64,000 nt of DNA from Hymenochaete sp. R1 (taxonomy: Eukaryota; Basidiomycota; Agaricomycetes; Hymenochaetales; Hymenochaetaceae): NCBI GenBank assembly GCA_019400425.1, contig JAFREE010000014.1, forward strand, positions 62,001-126,000, given 5' to 3'. Shown here piece after piece: positions 58,980-64,000 of the stretch (the first letter of the stretch is position 1; each line of letters starts with the position of its first letter). Under the pieces are notes generated by a model. It made no database searches. It had not been told where the DNA came from and was given only the letters and a program-made list of their open reading frames with translations. Both the position numbers and the translations under genes were made by a program.

Positions 58980-59865
58980 ATGGCTGACGCTCCGCGTGGA
59001 CGTGGCGGTTTCGGAAGAGGTCGCGGTGGTGACAGGCGTGGTCGCAGGGGACCTCGTCGCGGCGGTCGCAGAGATGAGGAGAAGGAGTGGTGCGTGCTGG
59101 TTTAGTGTGTCCTAATCGACAATGCTTACAGATTCTTGCTTCAGGCAACCCGTCACCAAGCTTGGTCGTCTTGTAAAGGACGGAAAGATCAAGTCTATGG
59201 AGGAAATCTACTTATTCTCGTTGCCCGTCAAGGAGTATCAGATTGTGGATTACTTCCTCCCCAAGCTCAAGGACGAAGTCATGAAGATCATGCCAGTACA
59301 AAAGCAGACTCGTGCCGGTCAACGAACTCGTTTCAAGGCATTCGTTGCCATCGGTGACTCGGACGGACATGTTGGACTCGGCGTGAAATGCGCAAAGGAA
59401 GTTGCGACTGCCATTCGGGGGGCGATAATCCTCGCGAAACTCTCTGTAATTCCCGTGCGTCGTGGGTACTGGGGTGCTGCTCTCGGTGAACCGCACACTG
59501 TACCTTGCAAAGTTAGCGGGAAGGTCGGTAGCGTCATGTGTCGGCTTATTCCTGCGCCTCGCGGGACGGGCATCGTTGCTGCGCCGGCGTCAAAGCGTAT
59601 CTTACAACTTGCTGGAATGGAAGACGTTTATACGACCTCATCGGGCTCAACGGCTACGATGGGTAACTTCTTGAAGGCCACGTTTGTTGCCGTAAGTTCT
59701 CTTACATATATATTGAATATTTCGTTAATCAGTCCTTCATAGATTACGAAATCATACGCTTTCCTCACACCGGACCTGTGGCGCGAAATCTTTCCAGCCA
59801 AGTACCCATACGATGAGCACTCTGCCCACCTCCAGCTCGCAGCAAAGAAAGCAGCCGTGTATTGA
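58980..59865 (+). CDS. RPS2: 40S ribosomal protein S2 (uS5)
   Basis: A core small-subunit protein that supports decoding accuracy. Exons 58980-59089, 59145-59691 and 59743-59865 sum to 780 nt, 259 residues. The N terminus is an RGG-type Gly/Arg stretch ([18 protein letters not shown]), then [37 protein letters not shown], the S5 fold with [34 protein letters not shown], and the second S5 domain with [24 protein letters not shown]. It ends [14 protein letters not shown] and a basic tail. The high identity to other eukaryotic S2 proteins is visible throughout. Confidence 0.97.
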
Positions 59866-60510
59866 TCTATTTGTGTACTCTTTTTTACTGCATTTTTTAT
59901 GCTTTGCCGCCGTTGATGAATTGAGTTCGTGTCAATTGATCAGAGAAGTTTAACTCGTGGCTCGTAGAGTACAAATCTCTCATCCCGAGAGTGTCGCAGT
60001 CTTTATGTATGGGAAGGAAGTACGGTCCAAAACATTAAAACAAGAGGGATGCTAAAGTTGCTTTAAAAATATGGCGTCGTCATATTCAAACTAATGCAAT
60101 AGAAGATCGCACGTTCGAGCTTCTTTACTCAACAAGCTCGGAGCCGCTCATCCTAGAAATGGCGCAATCTTTCAGTCGAGTAATTGGTCTACTAGTATAT
60201 GTTCAAAAGATTCGATGCGCATAATTCCAGACTGAATGAAAGTTAAAATTGGAGGATTCTGCTCTGCTGTCGGCTGTCGGAAAATGCATGCGATAAGCTT
60301 CTTTCACGTGTTCATATAAATAGTCGCGAATGCGCTCATCTGAGTCTAACTTTTTTTTGTCCCTCCATCTCTGTCTCTCTCTGTGTCTCTCCCCCCCCCT
60401 CTCTCCCGAACACCTTCGCATGAGCGCGTTGTCGTGTCTCATAGCATTAAACGACTCCCTCTTATATTCATAAATTCCGAGAACTTTTCGAGATCGAAAT
60501 CAACGAAATA
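59866..60510. other. Intergenic, RPS2 3' flank and Na+/H+ antiporter promoter
   Basis: A pyrimidine-rich tract at 60361-60407 includes a run of nine C. No gene was recognised; a small minus-strand frame at 60203-60442 runs across the same tract and is discarded. Confidence 0.4.
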
Positions 60511-62761
60511 ATGTGGCATGTTACAGAAGTCTGTCTCCCATCCTACCATTTTATACCGGTAACAAACGTTTACTGCAGGTCACCCCAGTCTCACTGTCAT
60601 ACTTGGCGTGCGGGGGCTTTGTCGTTTTCGTGAGTCAAGACTATCTCGACACGCCGAGCACATGTTGATATCGGACTTGTTATTCAGCTCAGCATGATCT
60701 CGCTTGTCATCAAGGACAAGGCAAGTCTCCATGTTGCTTTCCGCAAGCTTCAGGCCTCTTAGTCATCAGCTACAGATATATATCGGAGAGACAGTCCTGG
60801 GGACAGTATTTGGTGTGATAATTGGCCCTCACGGCATAAACATCTTCGATCCTCGTTCATGGGGTACTACCGCTACGGATAAGAACCGGATCACACTAGA
60901 AATCTTTCGCCTAGTTCTCGCGACGGGCCTGTTTGCCATCGGTGTCGAGCTGCCACGGAACTATCTCGCTAAGCATGTCCGAAGTCTACTGATATTGGTG
61001 AGCATCGTCACTTGAAGAGGTTAACTTCACCTTATTGAGTTTATGTTTGGTGAAAGGTCGTCCCAACTATGGCTTTCGGGTGGCTTGTCGTGGCTGGTAA
61101 GTCTTTCAATTTGGTTCACTCTTTTGGAAAGGAAAGAAAGACACATCTTCGATTTGCTGAAGCTTGATCACGTAGTCATTATTCGCGCACTTTTTCCGAG
61201 CTTGACCTTCATCTCGGCGCTCGTCATTACAGCTTGTCTCACACCTACGGATCCTATTCTTGCTGCGAGTATTTGCATGGGAAATTTCGCCAGAAAGAAC
61301 GTACCGTTGCATATACGCGAGTTGCTGTTGTGCGTAGAGATCGTCTCACATTGTTTCCGCGAAGAAACATGGCTGATGCAAAGGGGTTGCGAAACAGGGC
61401 GGAATCCGCGTCAAATGACGGCCTCGCTTACCCTTTCCTCTCAATTTCAATCTATCTAGCCGTGGAAACAAGCAAAAGGGTAGCATTCGGAAAATGGTTC
61501 TTGATTGGTTGGTTATGTGAGTGGAGATCGGGATTTCCCGAAGACGTTCACGTCTTAACCATTCCACAGATCAAGTAATTTTGGGAACAGTGCTCGGTGG
61601 CGTTTTAGGTATGTGTCTCCTGTCATTTTTATCTTTCTAAGTACTTGATTCCTTAAAACACGGTTTTGGTTCAGGATACACCTTTTCGTTCATCTTGAGA
61701 CGTGCATTTTCCAGAGGCCTCCTTGACCATGAATCTTATGTCACACAGTATCTCGCCCTCGCTCTTTTCACTGTTGGCGTTGCCAATTCTCTCGGCAGTG
61801 ATGATCTACTTGCAGCTTTTGCAGCAGGCAGTGCTGTCTCATGGGATGGCAGCTTTAATACCGCGACTGAAGATCAAGTCTTCTCCGCGGTGATAGATTT
61901 CATCTTTAACTGCGCTTGCTTCATTTATATTGGAGCTTGGATACCTTTCAATACATTCAATGCACCTGAAATTGGAATCGAAGTCTGGAAACTTGTCGTT
62001 CTCCTTTTTGTGATCTTAGCGCTACGACGCATTCCGTGCTTGCTTCTTTTATACAAGGTCATCCCAGACATTCATAGCTTCAAGGAGGCCCTATTTTGCG
62101 GACATTTTGGACCGATGGGTGTCGGTGCCATTTTTATATCCACACTTGGTAAGCCGCAGTTTGGTATGCAATCCCTTTGCACGTCTAACCGAATTCTGAA
62201 GCCATCAGCGAACTGCCAGAGGCGTCGAGCTACCCTCCAACGGAGCAAAAGGAACTACTTGCAACAGTGTTGCATCCCATTGTGTCTTTCATTGTTCTAG
62301 GATCAATCATTATTCGTACGTATGTTTCGTCGAAAATCCGATTTTCTGCCTTCTAAGATTCCCAATATGAAGATGGATTTTCTATTCCCTTCTTTTGGCA
62401 TGGAAGAAAAGTACATCAACGCGCATCGAGCCTGGTTATGACAGTGACTCGTACGATGTCGACAGGTATTGCCCAAGCGCCTGATGCTAGTACCTGTCGA
62501 AATCTGCGTAACAGAGACATTGAACGCGATTGTGCGAGCGGGGATGACATGCAACTATCCACGTTTTCGATGAGGAGCAAGAACGGTGTGCAATTTGGCG
62601 ATCCACGTGAGGGCGAAAGTGATTTATCTAAATCACCGATCACGGAGGAGCGCAGACCAATCAGCCCTGCGAATAGCGAGGTTGCTCCTCTTCCTCCCGC
62701 AAATGAAAAATCCGAGAAGAAAGCCGATGTTGAAAACACTGTGACCTTTTCCCAATCTTAG
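60511..62761 (+). CDS. NHA1: Na+/H+ antiporter, Nha1/Sod2 type
   Basis: A plasma-membrane cation/proton antiporter that exports Na+/K+. About 11 exons. The first exon is short: MWH, then a 57-nt intron ending CTGCAG (60579) gives MWHVTPVSLSYLACGG. The intron starting at 60721 has a GC donor (AAG|GCAAGT) and ends CTACAG. Core features are the repeated transmembrane helices: IYIGETVLGTVFGVIIGPHG, LATGLFAIGVELPRNYL, TPTDPILAASI, then ESASNDGLAYPFLS (usual ESGANDG), VANSLGSDDLLAAFAAGSAVSWDG, and GPMGVGAIFISTLA. The C-terminal cytoplasmic tail is charged and ends at 62761. The conserved Asp residues of TDP and ND are intact, so it should be active. Confidence 0.9.
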
Positions 62762-62997
62762 AGTAGCTAAAAGGCAGTGAAAATTCATTACACTTCCAAA
62801 GACGAGACATTGGTGGAAGGAATGGATCGTTTGACGTTGTTTTTTGAATCATTACCTTCGTTTTGCGTTTCTTCTTTGATACGGTTCTTAAACTGGTTGA
62901 CAAGACTCGACGCCATTTGAGTTAGCTATACGTGATTGGAGATTGAAGTATCAATGCGTCTTTCCACAACGCTGTGATGAAGTTTTGCATGAATAAT

Positions 62998-63113
62998 ATT
63001 ACAGCTGTTTCAGAAATCCTTGTCATGACGCGCGTTTGCGCACTCTTTTTTTCGACCAAAATTACTATATATGGAAGGTCTTGAGTGAGCTTGCCAAAAC
63101 CGCGGTCGTCGTC
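62998..63113 (+). repeat. Left arm of 116-bp perfect inverted repeat
   Basis: Matches the reverse complement of 63545-63660 over 116 bases without mismatch, by direct reading, including a run of seven T/A. Flanks differ at both edges. The spacer is 431 bases. Confidence 0.85.
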
Positions 63114-63358
63114 GTTGTTGTCGTCGCTGGCATCGCTCGCAGCGCTCGTAGCAAATACCACTCTTCCTCCTCCACTCACTACGCCCTACCACCATATCAG
63201 TGCAGACTTGAAATGCTGAGGGTCGGTGAAAGTGATGCTTGTTGGTGTAGGTCTCCGTGTGACTCATATTTCGGGTTGAATCAAGATTTCACGTGATTGG
63301 TTTGTTATGTACACGTGGCGGAAGAAATGAACGTAGTCACGTGCTTTTTTCCACAGCG

Positions 63359-63593
63359 ATGTCGTCGTCGTCGCCTGTCGTGGAATATATGGGACCATTA
63401 TTTCAGTATGCCTAACAAACTCAGTTCTAGACTCTTTTTTGTGTATCTATTACATTTGTGCAGATGGTTTGATGAAAGCAAAGGACTGTCGGTGAGCATG
63501 AAGGGTCAAACGACGACAGTGGACGACGAGCGACGAGCGACTATGACGACGACCGCGGTTTTGGCAAGCTCACTCAAGACCTTCCATATATAG
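63359..63593 (+). CDS. Possible short gene entering the inverted repeat
   Basis: ATG at 63359 opens MSSSSPVVEYMGPLFQ, then a normal intron (GTATGC ... TTGTGCAG, 63406-63463) and WFDESKGLS; the frame continues to TAG at 63591-63593, within the right repeat arm. Lengths sum to 177 nt (58 residues). The splice fit supports a real exon pair. The 3' part falls in duplicated sequence, and another frame through the arm reads DYDDDRGFGKLTQDLPYIVILVEKK and onward, which also looks coding. The gene may be altered or chimeric. Not recognised. Confidence 0.35.
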
Positions 63594-63660
63594 TAATTTT
63601 GGTCGAAAAAAAGAGTGCGCAAACGCGCGTCATGACAAGGATTTCTGAAACAGCTGTAAT
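63545..63660 (-). repeat. Right arm of 116-bp perfect inverted repeat
   Basis: Partner of 62998-63113. In the + direction one frame reads DDDRGFGKLTQDLPYIVILV and on through MTRISETAVILIDE, so the arm may once have been coding. Confidence 0.85.
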
Positions 63661-63779
63661 CTTGATCGACGAATCAGTCAGCAGGTGGCTACAGCGCATC
63701 CCACATTCGCGGCTGAGTCGATACCAAATCTGAAGTTTCAACCTTGCACTTGTTCCCCATCGTCCTCGACAGCCTCAAA

Positions 63780-64000
63780 ATGAGCCAACAACCTTCAGAG
63801 CAAGCATTGTTCACTTGCTTAGCATGTGCAATCGCATTCGTTTCTGCTGAGGAGCAGAGTGAGTGCTCTTGAACGACATCTGTGATGGGCTTGGGTTTTG
63901 ACCGTCTTTACCTCTAGGATCGCACTATAAATCAGATCACCATCGATACAACATGAAGCGACGAGTGGCGAACTTGGCGCCTGTATCCGCTTCGGTATTC
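63780..64000 (+). CDS. REI1: Rei1/ZNF622-like 60S biogenesis factor, 3' end outside window
   Basis: Rei1 acts late in cytoplasmic 60S maturation, helping to release Arx1. Exon 1 is 63780-63858 and exon 2 runs from 63918 to the window edge. The visible 54 residues are MSQQPSEQALFTCLACAIAF and the zinc-finger continuation SAEEQRSHYKSDHHRYNMKRRVANLAPVSASVF. The C2H2 pattern (C-x2-C-x12-H-x5-H type) with HYKSDHHRYNMKRR is the family signature. The gene continues past the window, so the later fingers and conserved C-terminal block are not seen. Confidence 0.9.

Larger units (their letters stand above)
62762..63779. other. Intergenic with a perfect inverted repeat
   Basis: Between the antiporter and REI1. 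Contains the 116-bp inverted repeat and one possible short gene, listed separately. Three CACGTG-like sites occur near 63290-63345. The rest is unassigned. Confidence 0.5.

Noticed and set aside
1..64000. Transposons, CRISPR arrays and biosynthetic clusters
   Set aside because: No transposase, reverse transcriptase, spaced direct repeats or polyketide/peptide synthase signatures were seen on either strand.

Overview
The window is nuclear DNA of a filamentous basidiomycete, most likely an Agaricomycete. Genes are packed on both strands and split by many 45-60 nt introns with GT...AG ends. The encoded families (Upf2, Bos1, Rei1, Rps2, Mediator 25, a P5B ATPase, antizyme, the HUWE1/Tom1 ligase) are eukaryotic, and several lineage-restricted proteins look fungal. 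The species cannot be named from sequence alone. No CRISPR array, insertion sequence, tRNA or rRNA was recognised.

Layout. 1-7.8 kb (+): the C-terminal 2445 residues of a giant HECT ubiquitin ligase whose 5' end lies outside the window. 8.9-13.3 kb (-): UPF2/NMD2 in 18 exons. 13.8-14.6 kb (-): an Rrp17/Nop25-type nucleolar protein. 14.9-22.6 kb (+): a FAM72-like zinc-binding protein, the SNARE BOS1 and a P5B cation/polyamine ATPase in 18 exons. 23.4-27.2 kb (+): a Ser/Ala-rich single-pass membrane protein and a metallo-beta-lactamase-fold hydrolase. 27.3-35.6 kb is the most accessory part. It holds an AT-hook protein gene (-), a tandem segmental duplication carrying two small secreted cysteine-rich protein genes, a decayed copy of part of the AT-hook gene, a CutC gene and a third secreted-protein paralogue. 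35.7-43.5 kb holds a coiled-coil protein, a small RPEL-repeat protein, a mitochondrial DUF1279/FAM210-like protein, an intradiol dioxygenase, a conserved disordered protein and a Cys-rich membrane protein. 43.9-50.4 kb holds MED25, an Smr-domain protein and two neighbouring genes with J-domain HPD motifs. 51.6-52.3 kb (-): a NEDD8-like protein with a long N-terminal extension. 53.9-64 kb holds a coiled-coil protein, a possible amidohydrolase-like protein, ornithine decarboxylase antizyme with a +1 programmed frameshift, RPS2, an Na+/H+ antiporter, a 116-bp perfect inverted repeat and the start of REI1.

Functional links. Polyamine biology appears twice, in antizyme and the P5B ATPase. Ubiquitin-type signalling appears in the HECT ligase and the NEDD8-like protein. 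Ribosome production and mRNA quality control appear in Rrp17, Rei1, Rps2 and Upf2. These are ordinary dispersed housekeeping genes rather than a cluster with one purpose.

The most notable signals are the antizyme frameshift site (UUU-UGA-C), the NEDD8-like protein with Ala at the position equivalent to 72 and a Gly-Gly-Arg-Leu end, the tandem secreted-protein family inside a segmental duplication, and the perfect inverted repeat near the right edge. Exon models were built by hand from splice signals, frame continuity and remembered family features. For most multi-exon genes the summed exon lengths are an exact multiple of three.
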